This document shows, piece after piece, positions 50,317 through 58,858 of a stretch of DNA of 64,000 bases. Location: the NCBI RefSeq assembly GCF_004364155.1, contig NZ_SOAZ01000011.1, forward strand, positions 1 through 64,000, in the 5' to 3' direction. The first letter of the stretch is position 1. Each line of letters starts with the position of its first letter. A model generated the notes under the pieces. That model was not told the origin of the DNA. It did no database searches and saw only the letters and a list, made by a program, of their open reading frames with translations. The translations under genes were made by a program, and so were the position numbers. The DNA is from Fonticella tunisiensis (GTDB taxonomy: Bacteria; Bacillota; Clostridia; Clostridiales; Caloramatoraceae).

Positions 50317-51111
50317 ATGGTAAGAATTGACGGAAGACGAAGGGATGAAATTAGAAAGGTTAAAATAACCAGAAACTTTATTAAGCATCCCCAGGGCTCT
50401 GTTCTTGTAGAATTTGGGGATACAAAGGTTATATGCACTGCTATGATTGATGATAAGGTACCTCCTTTTTTAAAGGGAACGGGGGAAGGTTGGATAACAT
50501 CAGAATACGGAATGCTTCCAGGGTCGACCCAAACCAGAAAGGCAAGGGATGCAAGCAAAGGTAAAGTTGATGGTCGTACCATGGAAATACAAAGGCTTGT
50601 TGGAAGAGCTTTAAGATCAGTTGTTGATTTAAGGGCAATAGGGGAAAGGACTATATGGGTTGATTGTGATGTTATTCAGGCTGATGGAGGTACAAGGACG
50701 GCGTCTATTACAGGTGCCTTTGTTGCCCTTGTGGATGCCGTAAATAAAATGGATAATGCACAGCCCTTTAGTATATATCCAATAAGGAATTATGTTGCAG
50801 CCATAAGTGCTGGTATAGTTGATGATGAAATAATGCTTGATTTATGCTATGATGAGGATTCAAGGGCAAGGGTAGATATGAACATAGTCATGACGGATAA
50901 CGGTCAGTTTGTAGAGGTTCAAGGAACAGGTGAGAAAAGCCCATTCACGAGGGATGAAATGATGGAACTTATTGCCCTTGGAGAAAAGGGCATTAGAGAG
51001 ATCATTGATATACAGAAGAAAAGTCTTGGAGAAGATGGTAATAAAATAGGAACGGGGGAGGAAGTTAAAATTGAGGAAGAACAGCAGGATAATAATAGCC
51101 AGCAACAATAA
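50317..51111 (+). CDS. rph: Ribonuclease PH
   Basis: Phosphorolytic 3' exonuclease that trims tRNA 3' ends. The 264-residue product has [18 protein letters not shown], the conserved [18 protein letters not shown] segment and [15 protein letters not shown], all standard for RNase PH, with a 15-residue acidic tail. AAGGAGG precedes the ATG. Its 3' end overlaps rdgB by about 40 bases. Confidence 0.95.
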   Translation: MVRIDGRRRDEIRKVKITRNFIKHPQGSVLVEFGDTKVICTAMIDDKVPPFLKGTGEGWITSEYGMLPGSTQTRKARDASKGKVDGRTMEIQRLVGRALRSVVDLRAIGERTIWVDCDVIQADGGTRTASITGAFVALVDAVNKMDNAQPFSIYPIRNYVAAISAGIVDDEIMLDLCYDEDSRARVDMNIVMTDNGQFVEVQGTGEKSPFTRDEMMELIALGEKGIREIIDIQKKSLGEDGNKIGTGEEVKIEEEQQDNNSQQQ

Positions 51112-51673
51112 ACATAAGGTTGATGAGATAAAGGCGATACTCAGGGAGTTCCCCTTTGAAATATTGTCATTAAAGGAGGCAGGAATAGATATAGAGGTTG
51201 ACGAGGATGGTAAAACCTTTGAGGAAAATGCCCTAAAAAAGGCAGTGGAAGTTATGAAGGTTTCGGGTGAGATGGCCCTCGCAGACGATTCGGGTCTTGA
51301 AGTATATGCACTGGATGGGGAACCTGGAGTTTATTCAGCAAGATTTGCCGGGGAGCATGGGAATGATAAGAAAAACAATAAAAAATTATTAAACCTGCTT
51401 AAAAATGTTCCTGATGAAGAGAGGGGGGCAAGGTTTGTAAGTATAATAGCCCTTGTATCACCCGACGGAGAGCAAATAATAGGAAGAGGGTACATAGAAG
51501 GAAAAATAGGCTATGAAGAAAAGGGAAAGAATGGTTTTGGATACGATCCCCTCTTTATAGTACCTGAATTGAATAAAACCTTTGGAGAACTGACTTCTGA
51601 GGAGAAAAATTTAATAAGTCACAGATCAAGAGCTCTTGCGGATTTGAAGAGTAAGCTAAAGAAAATTTTATAA
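51071..51673 (+). CDS. rdgB: dITP/XTP pyrophosphatase (RdgB/HAM1)
   Basis: A 200-residue house-cleaning enzyme that hydrolyses deaminated purine triphosphates. It has [31 protein letters not shown] and GYDPLF(I)[11 protein letters not shown]. The TTG at 51071 lies inside rph and is the first start that keeps the SNNKHK motif; a GGAGG lies about 14 bases upstream, within rph. The 40-base overlap suggests coupling. Confidence 0.93.
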   Translation: MRKNSRIIIASNNKHKVDEIKAILREFPFEILSLKEAGIDIEVDEDGKTFEENALKKAVEVMKVSGEMALADDSGLEVYALDGEPGVYSARFAGEHGNDKKNNKKLLNLLKNVPDEERGARFVSIIALVSPDGEQIIGRGYIEGKIGYEEKGKNGFGYDPLFIVPELNKTFGELTSEEKNLISHRSRALADLKSKLKKIL

Positions 51674-51703
51674 TACAACATTTAAGTTTAGGGGGAGGAC
51701 GCT

Positions 51704-52183
51704 ATGCGCATAGGTGTAGTTAGTGATTCCCACGGAAATCTTTATATGCTTGATAAGGCTATATCCCGGATGGGGGATGTGGACCTTATTATACACCTGG
51801 GGGATTTTTATTATGATATTTTAAAGGTAAATGAAAAGTATAAAAAAGCTGTGGAGTACGTTGTTGGGAATAACGAATTTGTTATGAATCCAATATATGA
51901 CAGGATAGTAGTATCTGGTGGAAAAACTATCTTTATTACCCATGGGCATAAATATGGCGTATACTATGGAATTGACAGGCTGTACTTTAAAGCTCAAGAG
52001 GTGCAGGCTGACATTGTTCTCTATGGACATACACACATACAATCCCTCGTAAGAGAAGGAGGCATGGTGTTTTTAAACCCCGGGAGTGTATCGAGGCCAA
52101 GGGATTCAAAGGCTGGATATGCGGTTATTGAAATAGATGAAAGTGGGGATATAGATGTAAATTTATTAAGACTGGATTATTAG
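51704..52183 (+). CDS. Metallophosphodiesterase, YsnB/MJ0936 type
   Basis: A 159-residue calcineurin-like phosphoesterase with the metal motifs SDSHGN (7-12), HLGDF (31-35), GNNE, HGHKYG and YGHTHIQ. In Bacillus the same order rph-rdgB-ysnB is found. Substrate unknown. GGGGGAGG precedes the ATG. Confidence 0.92.
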   Translation: MRIGVVSDSHGNLYMLDKAISRMGDVDLIIHLGDFYYDILKVNEKYKKAVEYVVGNNEFVMNPIYDRIVVSGGKTIFITHGHKYGVYYGIDRLYFKAQEVQADIVLYGHTHIQSLVREGGMVFLNPGSVSRPRDSKAGYAVIEIDESGDIDVNLLRLDY

Positions 52184-52257
52184 CAATGTACGGCATATAG
52201 GATATTATGTTTTTATATTTAACCAAAAAATACAAGACAAAAAGTTTATAAAAGGTA

Positions 52258-52286
52258 TTGACGATTAACATAATATCCTGTATACT
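52258..52286 (+). promoter_or_regulatory. Promoter of the tRNA cluster
   Basis: TTGACG (52258-52263) and TATACT (52281-52286) with a 17-base spacer, about 40 bases before tRNA-Pro. Confidence 0.7.
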
Positions 52287-52326
52287 CTATATTGTCGCTG
52301 GAACGAGGCGATAAATAAAATGATAT

Positions 52327-52402
52327 CGGGGTGTGGCGCAGATGGGAGCGCGCGTGGTTTGGGACCATGAGGTCGCAGGTTCAATCCCTGTCACCCCGAC
52401 CA
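52327..52402 (+). tRNA. tRNA-Pro (TGG)
   Basis: 76-base cloverleaf with anticodon TGG, T-arm GCAGGTTCAATCCCTGT and encoded CCA. Confidence 0.95.
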
Positions 52403-52417
52403 CTATAACATCCTATC

Positions 52418-52445
52418 TTGACAAGTTGATATGATGTGATATAAT
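52418..52445 (+). promoter_or_regulatory. Second promoter within the tRNA cluster
   Basis: TTGACA (52418-52423) and TATAAT (52440-52445), 16-base spacer; lies between tRNA-Pro and tRNA-Gly and could separately drive the following genes. Confidence 0.75.
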
Positions 52446-52478
52446 TATTTTTGTTTGAAATTTAGTTCATCATATTAT

Positions 52479-52552
52479 GCGGGTGTAGCTCAATGGTAGA
52501 GCCCCAGCCTTCCAAGCTGGTTACGTGGGTTCGATTCCCATCACCCGCTCCA
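52479..52552 (+). tRNA. tRNA-Gly (TCC), copy 1
   Basis: 74-base cloverleaf, anticodon TCC, encoded CCA. Identical to the copy at 53283-53356. Confidence 0.95.
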
Positions 52553-52557
52553 TATAA

Positions 52558-52634
52558 GCGCCCATAGCTCAGTTGGATAGAGCAACGGCCTTCTAAGCCG
52601 TGTGTCGGGAGTTCGAATCTCTCTGGGCGCACCA
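52558..52634 (+). tRNA. tRNA-Arg (TCT), copy 1
   Basis: 77-base cloverleaf, anticodon TCT, encoded CCA. A close copy is at 53363-53439. Confidence 0.95.
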
Positions 52635-52638
52635 CTAT

Positions 52639-52716
52639 GGTGGGTATAGCGCAGTTGGTTAGCGCGCCAGATTGTGGCTCTGGAGGCCAAGGGTTCGAAT
52701 CCCTTTATCCACCCCA
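52639..52716 (+). tRNA. tRNA-His (GTG)
   Basis: Cloverleaf with anticodon GTG and the extra 5' G typical of tRNA-His; CCA encoded. Confidence 0.93.
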
Positions 52717-52721
52717 AACGC

Positions 52722-52797
52722 TGGGCTGTCGCCAAGTTGGTAAGGCACGAGACTTTGACTCTCGCATTCGTAGGTTCGAGTCCTGCCAGCCCAGCCA
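52722..52797 (+). tRNA. tRNA-Gln (TTG)
   Basis: 76-base cloverleaf, anticodon TTG, encoded CCA. In an organism with GatCAB this tRNA is probably charged by the indirect route. Confidence 0.93.
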
Positions 52798-52801
52798 ATG
52801 T

Positions 52802-52877
52802 GAGCCACTAGCTCAGTCGGTAGAGCACATGACTTTTAATCATGGTGTCCGGGGTTCGATTCCCCGGTGGCTCACCA
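52802..52877 (+). tRNA. tRNA-Lys (TTT)
   Basis: 76-base cloverleaf, anticodon TTT, encoded CCA. Confidence 0.95.
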
Positions 52878-52895
52878 TTTTAAATCAAAAATCAT

Positions 52896-52971
52896 GCGCC
52901 ATTAGCTCAGTTGGTAGAGCACCTGACTCTTAATCAGGGTGTCCTGGGTTCGAGTCCCCGATGGCGCACCA
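52896..52971 (+). tRNA. tRNA-Lys (CTT), copy 1
   Basis: 76-base cloverleaf, anticodon CTT, encoded CCA. Identical to 53570-53645. Confidence 0.95.
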
Positions 52972-52974
52972 AAT

Positions 52975-53058
52975 GCGGGCATGGCGGAATTGGCAGACGC
53001 ACTAGACTTAGGATCTAGCGCCTCGTGCGTGGGGGTTCAAGTCCCTCTGCCCGCACCA
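52975..53058 (+). tRNA. tRNA-Leu (TAG)
   Basis: 84-base class II tRNA with a long variable arm (CGCCTCGTGCG), anticodon TAG, encoded CCA. Confidence 0.95.
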
Positions 53059-53202
53059 TTTCAGAGGACAGAAGTCGGAGGTGAGAGGTCAGAGAGAATC
53101 ACAAGACTTCTGGAATCTAATTTTATTAAAATAGATTAAAAAAGACCCGAAAGGAATACTAAGGAGTCTGACATCTGACGTTTGACATCCGATATCTAAT
53201 TT

Positions 53203-53277
53203 GCGGGAGTGGCTCAGTGGTAGAGCGTCACCTTGCCAAGGTGAACGTCGCGGGTTCGAATCCCGTCTTCCGCTCCA
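53203..53277 (+). tRNA. tRNA-Gly (GCC)
   Basis: 75-base cloverleaf, anticodon GCC, encoded CCA. Separated from tRNA-Leu by about 145 bases without a gene. Confidence 0.95.
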
Positions 53278-53282
53278 GATAT

Positions 53283-53356
53283 GCGGGTGTAGCTCAATGG
53301 TAGAGCCCCAGCCTTCCAAGCTGGTTACGTGGGTTCGATTCCCATCACCCGCTCCA
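53283..53356 (+). tRNA. tRNA-Gly (TCC), copy 2
   Basis: Identical to copy 1 at 52479-52552. Confidence 0.95.
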
Positions 53357-53362
53357 GTATTT

Positions 53363-53439
53363 GCGCCCTTAGCTCAGTTGGATAGAGCAACGGCCTTCTA
53401 AGCCGTGTGTCAGGAGTTCGAATCTCTTAGGGCGCACCA
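53363..53439 (+). tRNA. tRNA-Arg (TCT), copy 2
   Basis: Differs from copy 1 by compensating changes: the last acceptor pair (A-T to T-A) and the first T-stem pair (G-C to A-T), so the structure is kept. Confidence 0.95.
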
Positions 53440-53473
53440 GATAAGACTTTTGGGCCCAAAGCGGTTTGATCGG

Positions 53474-53550
53474 GCGCCCATAGCTCAGCTGGATAGAGTT
53501 ACAGACTTCGAATCTGGAGGTCGTAGGTTCGAATCCTACTGGGCGCGCCA
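53474..53550 (+). tRNA. tRNA-Arg (TCG)
   Basis: 77-base cloverleaf, anticodon TCG, encoded CCA. Confidence 0.93.
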
Positions 53551-53569
53551 CATTAGATATAATTATCAT

Positions 53570-53645
53570 GCGCCATTAGCTCAGTTGGTAGAGCACCTGA
53601 CTCTTAATCAGGGTGTCCTGGGTTCGAGTCCCCGATGGCGCACCA
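53570..53645 (+). tRNA. tRNA-Lys (CTT), copy 2
   Basis: Identical to copy 1 at 52896-52971. Confidence 0.95.
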
Positions 53646-53651
53646 GCATAA

Positions 53652-53680
53652 AAGAGAGATTAACGTCTCTCTTTTTTTAT
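53652..53680 (+). terminator. Terminator of the tRNA cluster
   Basis: AGAGAGA pairs with TCTCTCT followed by T6. Confidence 0.85.
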
Positions 53681-53691
53681 TATTGGGAAAC

Positions 53692-53860
53692 AGGGACAGT
53701 TCACAATTGAATTTTTACGTTTGTTGCTTAGTTGTAAATCGTACCTGTTTAAAAATGATTAATGAATTTTGAAAATGATTCTGGAATGTTTGTGTATTTA
53801 CTGGATTTCTTGCCTCTGAAAAAGAAGTTGGAATCTATAAAAAACTGTGAACTGTCCCTC
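53692..53860. repeat. Element bounded by GGGACAGTTCACA inverted repeats
   Basis: GGGACAGTTCACA near 53693 is repeated as its exact complement TGTGAACTGTCCC near 53845-53857, flanking about 140 AT-rich bases. This end sequence is common around IS200-like/REP-associated transposase elements in Firmicutes. No transposase frame remains, so it is at most a nonautonomous leftover. Confidence 0.45.
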
Positions 53861-53909
53861 ATTAATTGAATATTATAAACTGAGGCAGTATTTGTAAAGG
53901 AGGTTTATT

Positions 53910-54401
53910 ATGTTTATTCCAGCTCCAGGAATTAGTATGAATTATAAGTATGTGTCTCAGTTTGTAAACTTTAATATTTCTTTGAGCGTCACTGAAATCG
54001 AACTGAACTGCAGGTTAATTACTTTTGAAGGCCCCTTCATGGGAAAATATTTTCTTATAGCATCAGAGGATGACGAAAATATTTCAATTTTAAGGGCCGG
54101 TAAGGGGCTTTTTTATGGAAAAATTACAGAAAGTGATTTAGAAAATCCCATATTCAAAATAAACAAGATTAATCTTCTGTCGGATGGAATTAAAATTACC
54201 GAAAAGGATACAATCAAAACAGTTGAAGGGGAGTTTGATGTTGAATACGAAGGAATAAAGTTTGAGCGTTGTAAAATGCTTACTCTTGATCATAATAACG
54301 GAAAGTATCTTTTTTATATAAAGGACGGAATAGGATTGATTTCTATAGAAAATTATTTCAATGGCACAATAAGGGAATATATCATTAAAAAGGAGGCTTA
54401 G
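53910..54401 (+). CDS. Hypothetical protein, 163 residues
   Basis: A soluble, probably beta-rich protein with repeating strand-turn patterns (VTEIELNCRLITFEGPFMGK, IKTVEGEFDVEYEGIKFE). AAGGAGG precedes the ATG. A hairpin that overlaps its end (AAAAAGGAGGC...GCCTTCTTTTT) serves as terminator. No family recognised. Confidence 0.6.
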   Translation: MFIPAPGISMNYKYVSQFVNFNISLSVTEIELNCRLITFEGPFMGKYFLIASEDDENISILRAGKGLFYGKITESDLENPIFKINKINLLSDGIKITEKDTIKTVEGEFDVEYEGIKFERCKMLTLDHNNGKYLFYIKDGIGLISIENYFNGTIREYIIKKEA

Positions 54402-54466
54402 CCTTCTTTTTTTATAGATCTAATTGGGGTATAATAAATAAGAAATAAAAATTGGAGGTGCGTTCC

Positions 54467-55297
54467 ATGAGGAAACCCAGCATCTTTAGCAGCAACTATA
54501 GAGAACAGATGAGACGTCGAAGGATAAACATAATTTTAATAGTATTAATACTTATAAGTGCAGTTTTCTTTGGAGTTAAATATTATATTAGTAACGATAT
54601 TAAATTTTTAAAAGGAGAAAAGGCTGCAGATATACAAAAAGGCCAGAAGAACGATAATAAACAGGCTCCGGACAAATCCCAGGACAACAAAAGTCAAGCT
54701 AACCTTCAGAACCCAGGTAATGAACAAAAACAAGCTGAGGGAAAAAATATTTCCTATTATGAATATAAGACTGCTGAAGGAGGGACAATTAAGGTAGAAT
54801 ATACTGTCCAGGCTGATAGAAAGGAGATAATAGGTCTTAAGGAGGATAATAGTACAGTAAGCTTTGATATCTCACCGGATAAGCAGAGAATTGTTTTTGA
54901 AGATAAAGCCTCAGGTGATATAGTCCTTGGAGATGTGAATAACACTTTTATAAAGATACAGCTTAAAGAATACATATCAAAGGCTTCAGGAGTTGTAATA
55001 AAACAGGAGTCAACTGTTAAAAATAAGCCCTGGCATATATGGGCACAAAAGCCCCATTTTACCTCCGATGGGAGAGTTGTTTATGTTTCACATCTTCCCT
55101 TCGTAAAGAAGGGAAACAATCTTTACCTTTGGACTGTAAATATGGATGGCACAGGACATAAATTTCTCGGCAAGCTTGGTTATAACATAAACAATATTTC
55201 CTACGATGGTTTTGACGAAAAAGGAGGACTAAAGATAAAGGACGGAGATAAGTCTTATTATCTTGCCCCGGGGGCAAATCACATAGCTCTTCAATAG
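54467..55297 (+). CDS. Membrane-anchored protein, unknown
   Basis: A 276-residue protein with a short basic cytoplasmic start, one membrane helix (about 22-42), a low-complexity Gln/Asn/Lys linker (about 55-100) and a beta-rich extracytoplasmic domain (about 105-276) with propeller-like repeats (ISPDKQRIVFEDKASGDI, FTSDGRVVYVSHLP). ATG 54467 is chosen because GGAGGTG stands 8 bases upstream; the TTG at 54452 overlaps that site. Confidence 0.65.
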   Translation: MRKPSIFSSNYREQMRRRRINIILIVLILISAVFFGVKYYISNDIKFLKGEKAADIQKGQKNDNKQAPDKSQDNKSQANLQNPGNEQKQAEGKNISYYEYKTAEGGTIKVEYTVQADRKEIIGLKEDNSTVSFDISPDKQRIVFEDKASGDIVLGDVNNTFIKIQLKEYISKASGVVIKQESTVKNKPWHIWAQKPHFTSDGRVVYVSHLPFVKKGNNLYLWTVNMDGTGHKFLGKLGYNINNISYDGFDEKGGLKIKDGDKSYYLAPGANHIALQ

Positions 55298-55527
55298 AAA
55301 GCAGGCTGCAAAGCACGCCTGTTTTCATTTTTATCGAGATTCTTTCTATTTGAAATTCTAATCCTACGCTTCATGTTTATTTGAGTATTTTTTACCCCCG
55401 CTGATATTAACACTGAATGAAGTGGAAAATCTTAAACGAACATGTACAGCTATATATTTTTAATAATGACACAAAAAAATATTAACTGATACATATAATT
55501 TAATAAAGTAATGTTTGGGGGATATTT

Positions 55528-56376
55528 ATGCTTGGCTATCATAGTGTAAAGGATCTTGAAGAGAAAGTAGCTCCATCAATACTTGATATGTATCGAAGGG
55601 ATTATAGAAATTTTAACCTCGCTTCCATTATTGCAGGATTTCACAGGGCATATGGCCTCAGAGATGAGGGGAACTCCATATCCATAGAGATAATAAACAG
55701 TATCAGGGATTATACAGAGGATCTGAAGGACAGGAATCTGCTTATATGGAATCTTTATGTCTTATCAAGAGAGCTAATAGATGACGGGTTATACGATGAA
55801 GCCATATCTGTTATAGAAAGAGCTGAAAGGAACTGGTCAAGGGATGTAATACTGGGGGATGAAATTGGGGTATATCATATATCATGGGTCGAGCAGCTCT
55901 GGCTTAGAAAAGCTGAGGTTTATTTAATCTTAAATGATGAAGAAAGGTTTGAAGAAATTACGGATAGAATTTTGATGAGCAGGTTAAACTTCTTTAAGGA
56001 AGCTGAAAATGTAACAGGGGAAACTATTTTCCAGGATAGATGTACTTACAGCTGTTTTGAACTGATGGCTTTTCAGAGAAGAAAAAAGGATATAAAATCA
56101 GCCATTTCAATGATAAAACAGGCTATATTACACAAAAAAGTTCCATCGTTGAATAATGAGTATATGAAGTCTGCTGCTGAGAAGGAGGCAAAGGGACTAC
56201 ATGGAAATGCCCTTGATATATACTTTAAATATTATTATAAAATTCCCGATGTGCCCTTTGATAACCTGAAATATGGATACTGCAAAAGCTGTATACACTT
56301 TGATGGTTGTTCATCATGTAAGCTGCGCTGTGTTGAAACGGATCGGTATAAGGCTTGTACAAAATATCAGCATTAA
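55528..56376 (+). CDS. Helical protein with Cys-rich C-terminus, unknown
   Basis: A 282-residue soluble protein made mainly of helices with TPR-like pairs (residues 20-245), then a Cys cluster (CKSCIHFDGCSSCKLRC, about 252-268) that probably binds a metal. Preceded by GGGGGAT. No family recognised. Confidence 0.6.
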   Translation: MLGYHSVKDLEEKVAPSILDMYRRDYRNFNLASIIAGFHRAYGLRDEGNSISIEIINSIRDYTEDLKDRNLLIWNLYVLSRELIDDGLYDEAISVIERAERNWSRDVILGDEIGVYHISWVEQLWLRKAEVYLILNDEERFEEITDRILMSRLNFFKEAENVTGETIFQDRCTYSCFELMAFQRRKKDIKSAISMIKQAILHKKVPSLNNEYMKSAAEKEAKGLHGNALDIYFKYYYKIPDVPFDNLKYGYCKSCIHFDGCSSCKLRCVETDRYKACTKYQH

Positions 56377-56480
56377 AAAAGGCAACCCCCATGGAAACAA
56401 TATTAGATCTTATATAATACGGCAGCACTGATACAGAAACTAAGCAGGAACTAAACAGGAGTTAGGGATTGCCTTTTTTG
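56377..56480 (+). other. Long inverted repeat after the Cys-rich protein gene
   Basis: AAAAAAGGCAA near 56374-56385 pairs with TTGCCTTTTTT near 56470-56480, enclosing about 80 bases that contain smaller repeats of AAACTAAGCAGG type. It may be a large terminator or a small structured RNA; no gene is visible. Confidence 0.4.
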
Positions 56481-56675
56481 TCAATTAAATAAAATGTTAA
56501 CTATTAATACCATTAATATATTTTCCATTACATGAAATTTTATTCATGAAAATTATTTAATATTTGAAAAAGGCATGCGTAAATATAAGACAATAAATCT
56601 GATGCATGCCTATATTTTTATGACACACATGAGTGATATAATATAATTATCACTATATATCAGGGGAGGAAATAA

Positions 56676-57464
56676 ATGAGGATAGGTATATCATCGGCTT
56701 GTTTTTATCCATATATTAATACGGAAGATACCCTTGAAATTATAAAAGAAACAGGTGCTGACATCTGCGAGGTGTTTCTTGAGGCAGAATGTGAAACAAC
56801 GGAGGAATACTGCCTGTCTCTTAAAGAAAAAGCTGATAAAATTGGAATTGATATATATTCTGTTCATCCATACTCCGTAAGCTTCGAACCCTTCCTGTTT
56901 GACAGGTATGAAAGGCGAAGGCTGGAGATGGAGAGAAAGTTCAGGGCCATTTGCAGGGCTGGTGAAATTCTTGGAGCTGAATGTTATGTATTCCACGGCA
57001 TAAGAAAAACACCTGATTTTCCCAATATTGATAATACAGCAAAAGGAATGGACAATCTGTGTAAAATAGCAGGAGAATATGGGATAAAGCTTGCCTGGGA
57101 AAATGTTGCATGGTGTATGTCCTGTTCACCAAGATTTTTGGAGCTTGTCAGGGAAAGAATGAAGGAGGATATATATTTCAATCTTGATATAAAGCAGGCG
57201 GTTAGAAGTGGTTATTCTCCGGAGAGCTACATTGATGTTTTTAAAGATAGAATAATTAATGTACATATAAATGATGCATCAAAAAAATCCACATGCCTTT
57301 TGCCAGGTCAGGGAGATATCGATTTAAAGAGTATTGTAGACAGGGTGAAGATTTTAAATCCCGATGTTCCCTTTATAATAGAGGTTTATAGTGAAAATTT
57401 TACAAGTTACAAAGAGCTTAAAATATCGAAGGAATATATGGAAAGGCTGGAGGAAGGAGAATGA
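56676..57464 (+). CDS. Sugar phosphate isomerase/epimerase-like TIM-barrel protein
   Basis: A 262-residue xylose-isomerase-like TIM barrel. Visible landmarks: GADICEVFLEAE near 27-38, YSVHPYSVSFEP near 66-77, YVFHGI near 105-110, LAWENVAW near 137-144, FNLDIKQAV near 168-176, NVHINDAS near 196-203 and IIEVYSE near 241-247, which carry the expected metal ligands. The substrate is unknown. It overlaps the next gene by four bases. Confidence 0.82.
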   Translation: MRIGISSACFYPYINTEDTLEIIKETGADICEVFLEAECETTEEYCLSLKEKADKIGIDIYSVHPYSVSFEPFLFDRYERRRLEMERKFRAICRAGEILGAECYVFHGIRKTPDFPNIDNTAKGMDNLCKIAGEYGIKLAWENVAWCMSCSPRFLELVRERMKEDIYFNLDIKQAVRSGYSPESYIDVFKDRIINVHINDASKKSTCLLPGQGDIDLKSIVDRVKILNPDVPFIIEVYSENFTSYKELKISKEYMERLEEGE

Positions 57465-58309
57465 AAAGGTTAAGACTTTTTATAGTACTGCTGTTTGTTA
57501 CATTGATAACTTCATGTGCGCCGTTAGCTCGAAATATAAACAAGGATGAAAATACAAACCTTATAGTTTCAGTAATAGATGTAGGACAGGGCGATAGCAT
57601 TCTTATAAAAACACCGAAGAATAAATATGTTCTTGTTGATGGAGGTTCAAAAACTGAAAAGGATAAGCTATTTAATTTTTTAAAAACACAGGACATAGAC
57701 AAAATCGATGTGATTATAGGCACCCACCCCCACGAAGATCATATAGGAAATCTTGATGACGTTATAAGGGACTATGACGTAGGTGAAATATATCTGCCAA
57801 AAGTTACTGCCTCAACCAAAACCTTTGCAGATTTAATGGATGCTATAAGGGATAAGAATCTTTCCATCAAAAACGCAAAGGCAGGTGTATCCTTTAGCCT
57901 GGATGGCGTAAACTTTGATTTTATAGCACCAAACAGCTCAAAATATGAGGAAGTCAACAACTATAGCGCCGTTGTTAAAGTCACATACAGGAAAAGCTCA
58001 TTTCTCTTAATGGGTGATGCTGAAAAGCTTTCAGAAAATGAAATAATGTCAAGGGGCTTCAATGTAAGTGCTGATATAATAAAAATAGGCCACCATGGGA
58101 GCTCATCATCTTCATCACGTAAGTTTATTGAGGCTGTAAATCCAGAATATGCAGTAATATCGTGCGGAAAGGGAAACGATTATGGTCATCCCCACAGAGA
58201 AACTCTAAAGCTTCTCAGCGACCTTAAAATCAAAACATACAGAACTGACATCGATGGAACGGTTTCATTTTCAACCGACGGATATAATATTAAAAGTGCT
58301 AAAAAATAA
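57461..58309 (+). CDS. ComEC/Rec2-type metallo-beta-lactamase-fold lipoprotein
   Basis: A 282-residue protein with a lipoprotein signal (Cys19 in TLITSC) and a metallo-beta-lactamase domain of the ComEC family: VIDVGQGDSILI near 45-56, GTHPHEDHIGNLDD near 87-100, LLMGDAE near 184-190 and IKIGHHGSSSS near 207-217. Such free-standing domains are thought to be secreted nucleases or phosphodiesterases. It begins within the stop of the upstream sugar isomerase gene (ATGA). Confidence 0.87.
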   Translation: MKRLRLFIVLLFVTLITSCAPLARNINKDENTNLIVSVIDVGQGDSILIKTPKNKYVLVDGGSKTEKDKLFNFLKTQDIDKIDVIIGTHPHEDHIGNLDDVIRDYDVGEIYLPKVTASTKTFADLMDAIRDKNLSIKNAKAGVSFSLDGVNFDFIAPNSSKYEEVNNYSAVVKVTYRKSSFLLMGDAEKLSENEIMSRGFNVSADIIKIGHHGSSSSSSRKFIEAVNPEYAVISCGKGNDYGHPHRETLKLLSDLKIKTYRTDIDGTVSFSTDGYNIKSAKK

Positions 58310-58383
58310 ACAGATATTGGTGTTTAAATCGTTGATTATAAAGGGTATAATTTATATATACATTATGAAGGGAGGCCAGGGGT

Positions 58384-58701
58384 TTGGAAGTTTTTTACGA
58401 CAGAAAAAACGATGTTGTGAGCATATATTTTGATTTGCAGGGTGAAAGTGGTATAATTGAAGAAAATGGCCTTTCTAAAAGTAAGAGTGAGAGAGAGTAT
58501 GAAATTGACGAAGCAGCAAGCTTGGTACTCGATATGGTGGATTTAGTTGATGAAGATGGAAACCTTAAGGGATTCAGAGTTTTTAACGCTTCAAAACATT
58601 ACGATGTAACCCTTTTAAATTGTGCCGAATTTGAGGAATTGAGCCAGGAAGAGATGAGAAAAATGCCGCAGGAAAAGATAGTTGCAAGATTCTATAAATG
58701 A
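58384..58701 (+). CDS. Small acidic protein, DUF2283-like N-terminus
   Basis: A 105-residue protein starting MEVFYDRKNDVVSIYFD, similar to DUF2283 proteins, then an acidic middle (VLDMVDLVDEDGNLKGFRVFNAS) that fits the same fold. Starts with TTG after GGGAGGCC. Function unknown. Confidence 0.6.
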   Translation: MEVFYDRKNDVVSIYFDLQGESGIIEENGLSKSKSEREYEIDEAASLVLDMVDLVDEDGNLKGFRVFNASKHYDVTLLNCAEFEELSQEEMRKMPQEKIVARFYK

Positions 58702-58858
58702 TAAAGTGGAGGCTTAAAAAGCTTAAAGACTTGAATATATATTTAGTGTATGATATTATTACAATGTTATAGAATAATTCCAAACTGCCAATATTATCTT
58801 TTAATGGTATATTAGGGCTATGTGGGTTGCCCGGAGTAAATAGATAGGAGGAACACAA

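Noticed and set aside
52541-53710. Long open frames through the tRNA cluster
   Set aside because: They run through tRNA sequences on both strands and have no protein-like composition.
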